The notes below the pieces were generated by a model, which was not told the origin of the DNA, did not search any database, and was given only the letters and a program-made list of their open reading frames with translations. From contig DAGJ01000012.1 in assembly GCA_002495685.1 (NCBI GenBank), positions 14,994-78,993 on the forward strand: a DNA stretch of 64,000 nt, given 5' to 3'. Numbering within the stretch: the first letter of the stretch is position 1; every line of letters starts with the position of its first letter. Source of the DNA: Methanobrevibacter sp. UBA412 (GTDB lineage: Archaea > Methanobacteriota > Methanobacteria > Methanobacteriales > Methanobacteriaceae). This document shows positions 8,974-18,314 of this stretch, one piece after another. The translations under genes were made by a program, and so were the position numbers.

Positions 8974-9288
8974 TTAGTCGTATTCTCTCCAAGTATGCTT
9001 ACACTTTAAACATTTGAAAAATCTTGTAGGAGCTTCATCAGCACTACGAGTTTGTTGTAACCACCATTCTGCTTTACCATGTCCACATTCAGGGCATATA
9101 ACATTGGTGGTTGGACGAGTAGTGACATTTCCATCAGTCATGACAACAGTATCTTTAGTATTAATTTCTTCAGACACTTTTTCATATTCATTGCCTTTTT
9201 TTAAAGTTTTTGTTTCGCCACAAGTTTTACATTCAAGTTTATCGCCATTTGGAAGCATCATTCCTCCACATTTCGGACAAAAATCCAT
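8974..9288 (-). CDS. tfs: Transcript cleavage factor S (TFS, TFIIS-like)
   Basis: A 104-residue protein with two zinc ribbons. The first uses Cys4/Cys7/Cys20/Cys23, the second Cys65/Cys68/Cys93/Cys96. The second carries the catalytic acidic pair Asp84-Glu85 in QQTRSADEAPT, which enters the RNA polymerase active site to stimulate cleavage of backtracked RNA. This distinguishes TFS from the RpoM/Rpb9-type subunit lacking the loop. The Shine-Dalgarno is GGAGGTAAA. Confidence 0.95.
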   Translation of the reverse strand: MDFCPKCGGMMLPNGDKLECKTCGETKTLKKGNEYEKVSEEINTKDTVVMTDGNVTTRPTTNVICPECGHGKAEWWLQQTRSADEAPTRFFKCLKCKHTWREYD

Positions 9289-9454
9289 AATTTACCTCCA
9301 ATATAATGATATTAATTAAAAATTTTTGATTTTTATTAAACCTTTAAAGTAAGATTTAATTATATTACTTATTTGTTATAATTACTAATATTTAAAGTTA
9401 ATTTTATTTCATTTTAAAAAAATTAAGAAAAATAAAAAAATTAGTATGAAAAAA

Positions 9455-9868
9455 TTAATTCAAATAATCAAATATATCATGTAAAATTTGTTTATGATCA
9501 AAAGCTAAGTCAATATTACGTAAATCTTCAAATGAAAATATTTTAATTTCCTTAGCATCATCATCTGCACATCGCATATTCATGTCCCCTTCAGCCAAAT
9601 ACACAACCGTGATTGTATGGCCCCTAGGATCTCTTAAAGGATCTGAATAAACTTTAAATTGTTTTTTCAAATTGACATCAATACTAGTTTCTTCTTTAGC
9701 TTCACGAATTGCAGCATTTTCAGTAGTTTCACCATAATCAACAAAACCACCTGGAAATGCCCAACAATCTTTAAAAGGATTATTTTTACGTTTAATAAGA
9801 ATAAAATCTTTATTTTCATTATAAATAAAAATATCAACAGTTATTGATGGTTTTTTATGATAGGACAT
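9455..9868 (-). CDS. Nudix hydrolase (ADP-ribose pyrophosphatase-like)
   Basis: A 137-residue protein with a complete Nudix box, GGFVDYGETTENAAIREA followed by KEETSI, at about residues 41-64. It hydrolyses nucleoside-diphosphate-linked compounds. The segment SDPLRDPRGHTITVVYLA after the box resembles ADP-ribose pyrophosphatase relatives, but the substrate is not decided by sequence. It follows rpoL with 16 bases between them, so it is probably cotranscribed with csl4-rpoL. Confidence 0.85.
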   Translation of the reverse strand: MSYHKKPSITVDIFIYNENKDFILIKRKNNPFKDCWAFPGGFVDYGETTENAAIREAKEETSIDVNLKKQFKVYSDPLRDPRGHTITVVYLAEGDMNMRCADDDAKEIKIFSFEDLRNIDLAFDHKQILHDIFDYLN

Positions 9869-9884
9869 TAAACCATGCCTCAGA

Positions 9885-10157
9885 TTAAATAGATTCTACT
9901 AATGCTTTAAAATCATTAGATTCATCTTTTAAATGATTAGCTGCTTTAACAAGAGAATTTCTAGGTCTTTTAGTTCTTTTAGTTTTAATAGTCATATGTG
10001 GTTCGCCTATTATTGGGTGATCTATTCCATAAACAGCATATTCCACATCATCATCTTCCATTAAATATTTTCTTAGTACATTACAAATAGTATGGTCTTC
10101 ACCATGTATTATAATTTCAAGTTCTAGTGTTTTATCAGTTACAATTTCAATTTCCAT
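9885..10157 (-). CDS. rpoL: DNA-directed RNA polymerase subunit L (Rpo11)
   Basis: A 90-residue protein starting MEIEIVTDKTLELEIIIHGE, with HTICNVLRKYL typical of the alpha-like subunit L. It pairs with subunit D to nucleate polymerase assembly. The open frame extends 32 codons further upstream, into the end of csl4. That stretch is not RpoL-like, so I place the start at the ATG at 10157, where homologues begin. It is preceded by GGAATGAT. It is 28 bases downstream of csl4. Confidence 0.93.
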   Translation of the reverse strand: MEIEIVTDKTLELEIIIHGEDHTICNVLRKYLMEDDDVEYAVYGIDHPIIGEPHMTIKTKRTKRPRNSLVKAANHLKDESNDFKALVESI

Positions 10158-10185
10158 ATTATCATTCCATAAATAAAAATAATTA

Positions 10186-10752
10186 TTATTCAACATAATT
10201 TGAAGATATTTTTCTTTTTTCTTTGTGATTACATCTTTCACAATAAAGTTCATTTCTTTTGGAAGGTTTCATATAATTTCTACAACGTGTACACATTGCT
10301 TTAATTACTCCACAATTATCTTCAATTGTGGTTAAATCCACATTATCTCCCATGACTTTAATTATTTCTGCTTCTATAATATCTCCTATTCTAAATGCTT
10401 CATTTAATCTATCTAAATAACCTTTGGTGACTTGAGATATATGAATAGCAGCTTTATAAGGTAAAGCAAATTCACGAGAACAGCCCTTTTTAGTTTGAAT
10501 ATCAACTAAAGCCCGTTGTCCTCGAAGATCTTTAATCTGTCCAAAAATAATATCTCCTTTTTTTAGTAAAACTGGACCTCCAGATTTAGAAATAACCTCA
10601 ATTTCTTTAGATTTAATATTTATATATACATTTCCTGATGTAGTTGATTTTATAAATCCCTCATCATCATATGCTCCTTGACCAGGCAAAAATTGTTCAC
10701 TAACAGCTAAAAAATCACCAGGCATAACTAAATCTCCAGATTCTATTTTCAT
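10186..10752 (-). CDS. csl4: Archaeal exosome RNA-binding subunit Csl4
   Basis: A 188-residue protein with an N-terminal beta domain (GDLVMPGDFLAVSEQF, about 6-21), a central S1 domain (about 65-145) and a C-terminal zinc ribbon (Cys154/Cys157/Cys171/Cys174). This is the Csl4 cap subunit that binds RNA and recruits DnaG to the Rrp41/Rrp42 exosome core. Shine-Dalgarno AGAGGTG. Followed by rpoL in the same operon. Confidence 0.93.
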   Translation of the reverse strand: MKIESGDLVMPGDFLAVSEQFLPGQGAYDDEGFIKSTTSGNVYINIKSKEIEVISKSGGPVLLKKGDIIFGQIKDLRGQRALVDIQTKKGCSREFALPYKAAIHISQVTKGYLDRLNEAFRIGDIIEAEIIKVMGDNVDLTTIEDNCGVIKAMCTRCRNYMKPSKRNELYCERCNHKEKRKISSNYVE

Positions 10753-10886
10753 AATACACCTCTAAAAAAGTAAGGATTAAATAATTTTTATATACAAAAA
10801 TATATTTTTATAAATTATTTCGACAATTTTATCTTAATAAATATATTTATTAATTTAATCTTATATATTAATTTGTTTATTAAAAT

Positions 10887-11894
10887 TTAATATTTATATT
10901 TTTCATGAAACAATATTTCATCTAACTGATAATTCTCCCAAGTTCTTTTATTTAAAACTATTTCTAGTTCTTTAGGAGTAATTAATGGTTTTTTATACAT
11001 TTGAGAATCATCAATTGCAATTCTAGGACAAGCAGTTACAACAAAACCTTTCAAATCAGTATAAGGCAATAAAACATCAGGATTAATATTATCTAGAACA
11101 ATAATATAACTTTCCATGCCTTCATCTTTTAACATCCCTTTAATTTTTTTAGCTAATTGCATTCGATATTGTCCTTCTTTAGAAGATACTAATATTCCCC
11201 ATTTTTTTACTGATTGTGATTTAATAATTCTAGCAAACCTAATTCTAAGGATTTTATCTGCATATTCAGCCATGTTTCTAATAGTTCCACCATACGGATC
11301 AATAGCCAATACTGGTGATTTAGTAAACAAATAAATCCCTAATGGATGAAAATTTCCACTACCCACAAATAAATATACTTCAGCATCTAAATTTTTAATT
11401 GAAGAAAAATTACAACCTAAAACTTGTCCTTTTCTAGTGCTTTTAGATGATCCAATAACAACTTCTTTTCCATGATCTTCTAAATAATCTTTCATCTCAT
11501 TAAGAACATTCAATTGCTGTGTTGTAGTTGCTAAAGCGATTTTAGAATAATTTTCTAATTGTGGAAGTGCTTCTTCTAAATATTTTTTAACATCCACATC
11601 TGCATACGCTTCAATAAACATAGTGGGAATTTTATAATTAATAGGTAAAGGAGTATGCCCATAATGAATAATTAAATCAACTATTCCAATCATTTTTTTA
11701 TCAGAAACATCACATGCCCCAAAACAGGGATCTCCAGAAATTAAAACTGTAGCATCAGTTAAATCTTCGATTTGTTTAGCAATAGAGACAGCTTGTGTTT
11801 TTAATCCCTCAGGAAATTGAAGACCCACAGTTTTAGCATTAAAAGATTCAATTTTTTTAATTACTTTTTCCAAATCCATATTATAAATAGACAT
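10887..11894 (-). CDS. dph2: 2-(3-amino-3-carboxypropyl)histidine synthase Dph2
   Basis: A 335-residue non-canonical radical-SAM enzyme that transfers the aminocarboxypropyl group of SAM to a histidine of elongation factor 2, the first step of diphthamide synthesis. The three [4Fe-4S] ligands come from separate domains: Cys57 (SGDPCFGAC), Cys161 (VLGCNFSS) and Cys287 ([10 protein letters not shown]). I place the start at the ATG at 11894, preceded by TTTGAT; an in-frame TTG lies 9 bases upstream. It lies 23 bases after the hpt stop. Confidence 0.93.
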   Translation of the reverse strand: MSIYNMDLEKVIKKIESFNAKTVGLQFPEGLKTQAVSIAKQIEDLTDATVLISGDPCFGACDVSDKKMIGIVDLIIHYGHTPLPINYKIPTMFIEAYADVDVKKYLEEALPQLENYSKIALATTTQQLNVLNEMKDYLEDHGKEVVIGSSKSTRKGQVLGCNFSSIKNLDAEVYLFVGSGNFHPLGIYLFTKSPVLAIDPYGGTIRNMAEYADKILRIRFARIIKSQSVKKWGILVSSKEGQYRMQLAKKIKGMLKDEGMESYIIVLDNINPDVLLPYTDLKGFVVTACPRIAIDDSQMYKKPLITPKELEIVLNKRTWENYQLDEILFHEKYKY

Positions 11895-11917
11895 TTTTAT
11901 CAAACAAACTTAATTTT

Positions 11918-12487
11918 TTAATCATTCACAGATTCTATTACAACGTGACCATTAACAACATCTAATTTAATTAAAGTGAGAATAGACATCCCAATTTCAT
12001 CTTCAACTATTTTTTTCCCTTTGCCTTTTTCAATTACAGCCACAGCAGTATCAACTGTAACTCCCATATCAGTTAAAGCATTAATAACTGCAATTAAAGT
12101 TCCTCCAGTACTTACAACATCATCAATTAATAAAATATTATCGTTTTTATTTAAATCATTGATATAAAGAATTGACTCACCATAACCTGTTTTTTTATGT
12201 ACTTGATGTTCATTTGGTAAACCATAATGTCTTTTCCTTATAACCACAAAGGGAATATTAGTTTTAAGGGATAAAGCTGTAGCTAAATGAATACCCATTG
12301 CTTCAATAGCAACTATCTTATCAATATTCTCAAAATTAATTTTTTGGGTTAATGTATCCGCAATTTCTCTTAATAATTCTGGTTTTACAGCAGGTATACC
12401 ATCAGTAACGGGATGGATAAAATAATTATAATTCCCTTTTTTAACAATCGGAGCTTCTTCTAATGTTTTTTTTAATTCTTCTAGCAT
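11918..12487 (-). CDS. hpt: Hypoxanthine/guanine phosphoribosyltransferase
   Basis: A 189-residue type I phosphoribosyltransferase that salvages hypoxanthine or guanine with PRPP. It starts MLEELKKTLEEAPIVKKG, as do archaeal HGPRTases, and carries the PRPP motif LLIDDVVSTGGT. The frame allows an ATG five codons upstream, at 12502. Neither start has a strong Shine-Dalgarno. A TATA-like ATTTATATTAAAG near 12521-12533 would place transcription initiation close to 12502, so a leaderless mRNA is possible. It is the first gene before dph2 and divergent from SRP54. Confidence 0.9.
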   Translation of the reverse strand: MLEELKKTLEEAPIVKKGNYNYFIHPVTDGIPAVKPELLREIADTLTQKINFENIDKIVAIEAMGIHLATALSLKTNIPFVVIRKRHYGLPNEHQVHKKTGYGESILYINDLNKNDNILLIDDVVSTGGTLIAVINALTDMGVTVDTAVAVIEKGKGKKIVEDEIGMSILTLIKLDVVNGHVVIESVND

Positions 12488-12520
12488 CTTTAACACACAC
12501 ATTAAAACTATAAAAATAAA

Positions 12521-12533
12521 CTTTAATATAAAT
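12521..12533 (-). promoter_or_regulatory. TATA-like element for hpt-dph2
   Basis: On the minus strand ATTTATATTAAAG lies about 25 bases before the first possible hpt ATG, which suggests a very short leader or none. Pattern match only. Confidence 0.35.
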
Positions 12534-12755
12534 TATTTTTAGCAATTTTTTTTTAACAAAATTTTATTAATAATTAAAAAATCAGTTTTTTAACATATTC
12601 TAATTATATAATATTATTTATAATAAATATGATTGTTAAATATAATTATATAATAAAAGATATCTTAATAGTTATATAATATATTAAAAAATTTAACATT
12701 AAATTATTATTTCATTTATTAAAATTTTATCAAAAAAAATAACACAGTGATAAAA

Positions 12756-14090
12756 ATGTTAGGAAATTTAGGAGAAAATCTAACAAATACTATGAAAAAA
12801 TTAGCAGGAATGACTGTTATTGATAAGAAAACTATCAAAGAAGTAGTTAGAGAAATACAAAGAGCATTAATACAGTCCGATGTTAATATAAAATTAGTTC
12901 AATCATTATCAAAAAAAATTGAAGAAAGAGCAATTGAAGAAAAACCTCCAAAAGGAATAACCCCTAGAGAACATGTTATAACAATTATTTACGAAGAAAT
13001 GGTACAATTACTTGGTTCTGAGGCTGTAGATTTAAATATTGACCAAAAACCATTTAAAATATTGTTTTTAGGTTTGCAAGGAAGTGGTAAAACAACCACC
13101 ATAGGTAAATTATGTAAATATTTACAAAAAAAAGGATTTTCACCAGCTATTGTATGTACTGATACATGGAGACCTGCAGCATACGAACAATTAAAACAAT
13201 TAACAGAAGAAATGCAAATCTCATTATATGGAGATCCCAACAATAAAGATGCATTAGATTTAGCTAAAAAAGGACTTAAAGAATTTAAAAATCAAAAGGT
13301 AATAATTTTTGATACAGCTGGAAGACATAAAGAGGAATCTGATTTATTAAAAGAAATGAAAGAATTAGATGAAGTTATAAATCCAACTGAATCCATATTA
13401 GTTATTGATGGAACAATAGGCCAACAGGCAGGAGCTCAAGCAAAAGCATTCTCAGAAGCAACAGAAATTGGATCTATAATCATTTCAAAATTAGATGGTA
13501 CTGCTAAAGGTGGAGGTGCTTTATCTGCAGTTGCAGAAACTGGAGCTCCTATTAAATTTATTGGTACCGGTGAAAGAATTGATGACTTTGAAGCTTTTAA
13601 CCCTGAAAGATTTATTTCCAGATTATTAGGTATGGGGGATATAAAAAGTTTAGTTGAAAAAGCTGAAGAAGTTGTAGATGAAGATGTTGCAACAGAAACT
13701 ATGAATGCAATGTTAAGTGGAAAATTCACCTTGAAAGATATGAAAAATCAATTTGATATGATGAATAAAATGGGACCAATGCAACAAATAATGAACATGA
13801 TCCCCGGAATGGGTGCTAAAATACCTAAAGAAGCTTCAAAAATGACTGAAGACAAAATTGTAATCTATAAAATAATGATGTCTTCCATGACAAATAAAGA
13901 AATGGAAAATCCTAAAATAATTAAACATTCTAGAATAGCTAGAATAGCAAGAGGTGCAGGAGTAGAAGAATCAGAAGTTAAAGATCTTCTAAAATATTAC
14001 AATAACACTAAAAAAGCTATGAAAGGAATTGGAAGAAGAGGAATGGGTGGAGGAGCTATGAATCGTTTAATGGGACAATTCATGAAATAA
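12756..14090 (+). CDS. srp54: Signal recognition particle protein SRP54
   Basis: A 444-residue SRP GTPase that binds 7S RNA and signal sequences and docks with FtsY. The order is the N helical bundle (1-90), the G domain with P-loop GLQGSGKT at 106-113 and DTAGRH, then the Met-rich M domain (from about 310; [19 protein letters not shown]). I place the start at the ATG at 12756; the in-frame GTG at 12747 belongs to the GTGAT Shine-Dalgarno. It is followed 35 bases later by pus10. Confidence 0.96.
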   Translation: MLGNLGENLTNTMKKLAGMTVIDKKTIKEVVREIQRALIQSDVNIKLVQSLSKKIEERAIEEKPPKGITPREHVITIIYEEMVQLLGSEAVDLNIDQKPFKILFLGLQGSGKTTTIGKLCKYLQKKGFSPAIVCTDTWRPAAYEQLKQLTEEMQISLYGDPNNKDALDLAKKGLKEFKNQKVIIFDTAGRHKEESDLLKEMKELDEVINPTESILVIDGTIGQQAGAQAKAFSEATEIGSIIISKLDGTAKGGGALSAVAETGAPIKFIGTGERIDDFEAFNPERFISRLLGMGDIKSLVEKAEEVVDEDVATETMNAMLSGKFTLKDMKNQFDMMNKMGPMQQIMNMIPGMGAKIPKEASKMTEDKIVIYKIMMSSMTNKEMENPKIIKHSRIARIARGAGVEESEVKDLLKYYNNTKKAMKGIGRRGMGGGAMNRLMGQFMK

Positions 14091-14125
14091 ATATAAGATT
14101 TTTAAATTAAAAAAAAGAAGATACA

Positions 14126-15397
14126 ATGGATGAAGAAACTAAAACAAAAATATTAGAACTTATGGAACTTACTGAGGGTAAAATCTGTAATCATTGCTTA
14201 GGTCGTAAATTTTCAGATGTGATTGAGGGTGATGGAAATTTTGAGCGCGGTAAAAAAATCCGTGAAGAATTAAAATTAAACGACTTAGAAGAAAATGATG
14301 AATGTGATATATGTAAAAATTTATTTAAATACTTAGATGAAACAATACTTAAAAAAGTTGAAGCTAAAGTAAAATATTTAAATTTAGAATATGAAACTTT
14401 TGTAGTTGGTTCAAAATTAGAACCTGCGATTACAGAGAAGGATGAATATTTAAATAAAAGATTAGATCTTGATGTAGAACCTATAAAAAAGGAAGTTAAT
14501 AGAACTATTGGGAAACTTTTAGAAAAAAATTTAAATAAAGAAGTCGATTTTATTACTCAAGATATAGTAATTATGGTTGATTTAAAAAATGTATTCAATA
14601 AAGAACCTAAAGTATTAAAAGATGGTACTTTAGATAATATTAAAGTTAGAATACAAATAAATCCAATATTTATTGAAGGCAGATATAATAAATACATTCG
14701 AGGTATTCCACAAACTAAATGGCCATGCCGAAATTGTAAAGGTAAAGGCTGCGAAAAGTGTAATGGAACAGGTAAACAATACCCAGAATCTGTAGAAGAA
14801 TTATTGTCTGAAACTGTATTAAAAGAAAGTAAAGGATATGAAGCTAAATTTCACGGTGCTGGAAGAGAAGACATTGATGTTAGAATGTTAGGAACTGGAA
14901 GACCATTTGTACTAGAAATTAAAGAACCAAAAATAAGAAATTTAGATTTAAAAAAAATAGAAAAAGAAGTAAATATTCTTAATACTAATAAAACTAAATA
15001 CAATGATTTAAAATTTGTTAAACGAAATAGAAAAGCTGAGATAAAAGTTTCATCCTCTGATAATTACAAAGTTTATAGGGCTTTAGTAAAATGTGATGAA
15101 GAAATTAATAAAAATGATTTAGAAAAATTAAATAAATTACATATAATTGAACAAAGAACTCCTATTAGAGTAGCTCATAGAAGAGCAGACAAAATTAGAA
15201 TCAAGGAAGTTAAAAATATTAAAACTAATTACATTGATTTTCATAGCTTTGAAATTATAATAAAAACTCAAGGTGGACTTTATATCAAAGAACTCATTTC
15301 AGGAGATGAAGGTAGAAGCCAACCCAATATAAGTGAATTATTAAATAATAAATCTATTTGCGAAGAATTAGATGTAATTGAAGTAGGAATGGAATGA
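14126..15397 (+). CDS. pus10: tRNA pseudouridine synthase Pus10
   Basis: A 423-residue archaeal Pus10 that makes pseudouridine 54/55 in the tRNA T-loop. An N-terminal zinc site uses Cys21/Cys24 and Cys60/Cys63. A THUMP-like region follows, and the catalytic segment KFHGAGREDIDVRMLGTGRP contains the expected catalytic Asp near residue 251. A second Cys cluster (CRNCKGKGCEKC, about 197-208) is also present. Cotranscribed with SRP54. The Shine-Dalgarno is weak (AAGAAGAT). Confidence 0.94.
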   Translation: MDEETKTKILELMELTEGKICNHCLGRKFSDVIEGDGNFERGKKIREELKLNDLEENDECDICKNLFKYLDETILKKVEAKVKYLNLEYETFVVGSKLEPAITEKDEYLNKRLDLDVEPIKKEVNRTIGKLLEKNLNKEVDFITQDIVIMVDLKNVFNKEPKVLKDGTLDNIKVRIQINPIFIEGRYNKYIRGIPQTKWPCRNCKGKGCEKCNGTGKQYPESVEELLSETVLKESKGYEAKFHGAGREDIDVRMLGTGRPFVLEIKEPKIRNLDLKKIEKEVNILNTNKTKYNDLKFVKRNRKAEIKVSSSDNYKVYRALVKCDEEINKNDLEKLNKLHIIEQRTPIRVAHRRADKIRIKEVKNIKTNYIDFHSFEIIIKTQGGLYIKELISGDEGRSQPNISELLNNKSICEELDVIEVGME

Positions 15398-15433
15398 AAT
15401 AATTTTAAATATTTTCTTAAAAATGAAAAAGTT

Positions 15434-15443
15434 TTTATATAAT
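15434..15443 (+). promoter_or_regulatory. Strong TATA-like element far upstream of L21e
   Basis: TTTATATAAT preceded by GAAAAAGTT, a good archaeal BRE-TATA pattern. Its distance from L21e is unusual. Confidence 0.5.
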
Positions 15444-15479
15444 TTGAACTAAATAAGAAATTGTTAAAATAGTAAACTA

Positions 15480-15495
15480 TATTAACATGTTAATA
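15480..15495. repeat. Perfect 16-base palindrome TATTAACATGTTAATA
   Basis: Both halves match exactly around a central AT step. It lies about 15 bases downstream of the start predicted from the distal TATA element, a position suited to a repressor or transcript hairpin. Confidence 0.5.
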
Positions 15496-15750
15496 ACAAT
15501 AATTTATTATTATCAATTTACTAAAATTTCATTTATTTTAATAATTTTTTTATTCTGAAATATTTTTGAAATTTATCTATTTACTTTATAATTTTAGAAC
15601 TAAATTAATTAACTAAATATATTAGTCTTTTTAATATAAATTAAAATCTGCTGATAATTAATTAAATACTGAAATTATTTAAATTTATAAAAAAGTGATA
15701 ATTTAGCTATAAACCCAATAAAGGGAATTAATATTATCGAGGTATGAAAA

Positions 15751-16041
15751 ATGAAAAGATCAAGAGGATTTAAAAGTAGAAGTAGAAATAAATTAACAAA
15801 AACTGCTAGACCAGGACGTTCTAATCCTATTACAAAAAAAATTCAACAATTTGAAGAAGGAGAAATAGTTCATATTATTATTGATCCAAGTATACAAAAA
15901 GGACAACCACATTCCAGATTTCACGGGAAAACTGCTAAAGTAGTTGGACAAAAAGGTGAAGCTTATATACTTTCTTTAAATGATGGAAATAAAGCTAAAG
16001 AATTAATAGTTAGACCAGACCACTTAAAAGCTCAAGAGTGA
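15751..16041 (+). CDS. rpl21e: 50S ribosomal protein L21e (eL21)
   Basis: A 96-residue basic protein with [17 protein letters not shown] and the KOW-like segment [19 protein letters not shown], diagnostic of eL21. It heads the conserved archaeal cluster L21e-RpoF-DUF655-RsmA-Mtq2. Shine-Dalgarno GAGGTATG. Its TGA stop overlaps the Shine-Dalgarno of rpoF, suggesting translational coupling. Confidence 0.95.
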   Translation: MKRSRGFKSRSRNKLTKTARPGRSNPITKKIQQFEEGEIVHIIIDPSIQKGQPHSRFHGKTAKVVGQKGEAYILSLNDGNKAKELIVRPDHLKAQE

Positions 16042-16046
16042 TCTCA

Positions 16047-16385
16047 ATGATTGGGAAAAAAACTTTGGATGTGAATCCAATTCCTGCTGCTGAAGTGAAA
16101 GAAATTTTAGAAGAGTTTAGTGAAAAAAATGAACTTAGCTATGAACAAAATTTAACTTTAGCACATGTAACAAACTTCCAAAAACTTCCTTTAGAAGATA
16201 CAGAAAAATTAATCAAAGAATTAGAATCTATTGTAAAAACAAAATATGCAATACGAATAGCTGATTTAATGCCAAAAGACCTAGCTGATTTAAGATTAAT
16301 ATTTGCTAAAGAAAAATTTCCAATGAAAAAAGATGAAATGGAAGATGTTCTCAAAATTTTAAATAAATATCAAGTAGAAGAGTAA
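16047..16385 (+). CDS. rpoF: DNA-directed RNA polymerase subunit F (Rpo4)
   Basis: A 112-residue Rpb4 homologue (MIGKKTLDVNPIPAAEVKEI) with the C-terminal HRDC-like part PKDLADLRLIFAKEKFP. With subunit E it forms the polymerase stalk, which helps open complex formation and guides RNA. The start at 16047 is 5 bases after the L21e stop. The preceding GTGATCTC is the Shine-Dalgarno rather than a GTG start. Confidence 0.92.
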   Translation: MIGKKTLDVNPIPAAEVKEILEEFSEKNELSYEQNLTLAHVTNFQKLPLEDTEKLIKELESIVKTKYAIRIADLMPKDLADLRLIFAKEKFPMKKDEMEDVLKILNKYQVEE

Positions 16386-16678
16386 AATCTCTACTTAATA
16401 TTACTATTTTTAAATTTTTTTAAAAAAATATTACTATTTTTAAAAATCCAAATTTTTAATAATTTGGTAGTTTTAACCTGCTTTAATAAAAGGACTATTT
16501 TTAAAAGTTTTAGAATTAAATCTTAATCTTCAAGTTTTAAGATTATAATTTAATAAAAAAATCTTAATATAAACAAAAAATAATAAAAGTAAATACAAAA
16601 ATTATTATATTAGGTTAAATAAAAAGTAAATTAATTAAGATTAAAAATAAAGATAAAATATTACACGATGGTGATTAA
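16386..16678. other. Non-coding gap between rpoF and DUF655 gene
   Basis: These 293 bases hold no gene that I can support. The element AATATTACTATTTTTAAA occurs twice (about 16397-16414 and 16427-16444), providing T-rich tracts that may terminate rpoF transcripts. An 8-base inverted repeat, AATCTTAA (16519-16526) and TTAAGATT (16537-16544), could form a small hairpin. Confidence 0.4.
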
Positions 16679-17326
16679 ATGGATATTAATAACCCTAAAA
16701 AAGAAGATGAGGCAATAATACTGGATTATTTGAGTTTAGGTTATGTTAAACCAGATATGACATCTTTCAGAGGAAATGCAGTTGCTCAAGCCATTGGTAC
16801 ACAAAGATTCAATTTATTAGAGTTAAGTCCTAAAAAAGGTGAAGACTTAGAAATTTTAGAAAAAGTTTACATTGGAGCAGGCAAAAGAGAAAAAATTAGC
16901 ACAGTGAAAAGAAAATTAAACTTAGATGACTTAACCGCAACAAGTAGAATTGAAATAGATTTTGCAATTAAAGAAATAATAGAATCACAAGAAGAGAAAT
17001 ATGTAAAATTTTTCAATGAAGCAGGACCAATAAGCACAAGATTGCATAAATTAGAATTAATACCAGGAATTGGAAAAAAACATAGAGAGGAATTATTAAA
17101 AGCAAGAAATGATAGACCATTTGAAAGTTTTGAAGATATAAAAACTAGAGTTCCATTACTAACTGATCCAGTTGGAATGTTAGTAAATAGGGTGAAATTG
17201 GAATTAGATAATACTAAAGTTAAAAGAGGTAAAAATAAGTATTATTTATTCACTCAAATTCCGTCTAAAAATCATGGAAAAAAAAGACACCCAAACAATA
17301 GAAACAGAAAATATAAACAAAGATAA
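16679..17326 (+). CDS. DUF655 family protein with helix-hairpin-helix domain
   Basis: A 215-residue archaeal DUF655 protein. The middle carries an OB-like region. A helix-hairpin-helix segment (LELIPGIGKKHREELL, about 125-140) follows, and the C-terminus is very basic (KNHGKKRHPNNRNRKYKQR). It is always found with L21e, RpoF and RsmA in archaea, which suggests a nucleic-acid-binding role in rRNA or tRNA metabolism, but no reaction is established. Strong GGTGATTAA Shine-Dalgarno. Confidence 0.85.
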   Translation: MDINNPKKEDEAIILDYLSLGYVKPDMTSFRGNAVAQAIGTQRFNLLELSPKKGEDLEILEKVYIGAGKREKISTVKRKLNLDDLTATSRIEIDFAIKEIIESQEEKYVKFFNEAGPISTRLHKLELIPGIGKKHREELLKARNDRPFESFEDIKTRVPLLTDPVGMLVNRVKLELDNTKVKRGKNKYYLFTQIPSKNHGKKRHPNNRNRKYKQR

Positions 17327-17417
17327 ACTTTAATGAAAAAAGAGTACAACCTTTTTTCAACCCCTTTTTCTAATTTTAAATAAAATTTTTCCTTAAAAAT
17401 AAAAATGATGTGATTAA

Positions 17418-18293
17418 TTGAAAATTGAAGAAAACAAATCATCATTAGCTAAAGAAACTAAAAAAATTCTTCAAAAAAATAAAATTCACTTAAATAATAA
17501 TTTAGGACAGAATTATTTAATAGATGAATTCAAAAGAAATCAAATTATATCATTTGCAAACCTAAAAAATGATGACAATATCCTAGAAATCGGTCCGGGT
17601 ATTGGAACTTTAACTATTGAACTAGCTAAAAAAGTTAATAAAGTAACAGCTATTGAACAAGATACTAATATTTTTAAGATTTTAAAAAAAAGATTAAAAA
17701 ATGAGAATATTAATAATGTTGAATTAATTAACGAGGATGCATTAAAAGTCAAATTTCCAGATTTTAATAAAATTGTTTCAAACTTACCTTACCAAATTTC
17801 ATCTCCAATAACATTTAAACTTTTAGATTATTCATTTGACTTAGGTATTTTAATGTACCAAAAAGAATTTGGAGAACGCATGGTTGCTAAATCTGGAAAC
17901 AGAAATTATTCTCGACTTTCAGCAATGTTATATTTTAAAAGTTTGATTGAAATCTTAGATAATGTATCTCCAGAATCATTTATTCCAAAACCAAAAGTTG
18001 AATCAGTTATATTAAAATTAACTCCTAAAAAAAATATAAATTTAAAAATTAGTGATGAAGAATTTAAAAATTATGAAATTGTTTGTAAAACTTTATTTCA
18101 ACACAAAAATAAAAAATGTAAGAATGCTTTAATCGATTCTCGTCAAATATTAGGATATAAAGACAAAAAATTATTGAAATCTAAACTAAATGAAATTGAT
18201 GTTAATGAATTATTTCTAAAACGTGCCGTAAATATGAGTCCGGAAGAAATATTATTATTATCTAAAAAATTAGAAACTGTAATCAAAAAATAA
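17418..18293 (+). CDS. rsmA: 16S rRNA dimethyladenosine transferase RsmA/KsgA
   Basis: A 291-residue SAM-dependent methyltransferase that dimethylates two adjacent adenosines in helix 45 of 16S rRNA. It has NNLGQNYLIDE at the start, motif I EIGPGIGTLT, the catalytic SNLPYQISSP and a C-terminal helical domain. Translation starts at TTG (17418), supported by GATGTGATTAA just upstream. Part of the L21e cluster, 21 bases before the mtq2-like gene. Confidence 0.94.
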   Translation: MKIEENKSSLAKETKKILQKNKIHLNNNLGQNYLIDEFKRNQIISFANLKNDDNILEIGPGIGTLTIELAKKVNKVTAIEQDTNIFKILKKRLKNENINNVELINEDALKVKFPDFNKIVSNLPYQISSPITFKLLDYSFDLGILMYQKEFGERMVAKSGNRNYSRLSAMLYFKSLIEILDNVSPESFIPKPKVESVILKLTPKKNINLKISDEEFKNYEIVCKTLFQHKNKKCKNALIDSRQILGYKDKKLLKSKLNEIDVNELFLKRAVNMSPEEILLLSKKLETVIKK

Positions 18294-18314
18294 TTATTTT
18301 TTAGAGGAATAAAC

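Larger units (their letters stand above)
15398..15750 (+). other. Non-coding gap upstream of L21e with several promoter-like elements
   Basis: No coding region is credible here. A strong TATA-like element (TTTATATAAT, 15434-15443) behind A/G-rich sequence would start transcription near 15465, about 285 bases before L21e. Weaker TATA-like elements at 15632-15640 and 15683-15690 are closer and could be the true L21e promoter. A perfect 16-base palindrome lies at 15480-15495. The stretch between could be a long leader or an unannotated small RNA; I see no recognisable RNA family. Confidence 0.4.

Noticed and set aside
9014..9319. Plus-strand open frame opposite the TFS gene
   Set aside because: It lies across a well-supported zinc-ribbon gene, has no Shine-Dalgarno and encodes no recognisable protein; the same holds for the other antisense frames over confident genes.
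10158..10253. Extension of RpoL by 32 residues upstream
   Set aside because: The added residues overlap the end of csl4 and do not resemble any RpoL; the ATG at 10157 matches the family start.
16397..16444. Repeat pair that might suggest a CRISPR or mobile element
   Set aside because: Only two short AT-rich copies, no spacers, no flanking cas or transposase genes; better explained as terminator tracts.
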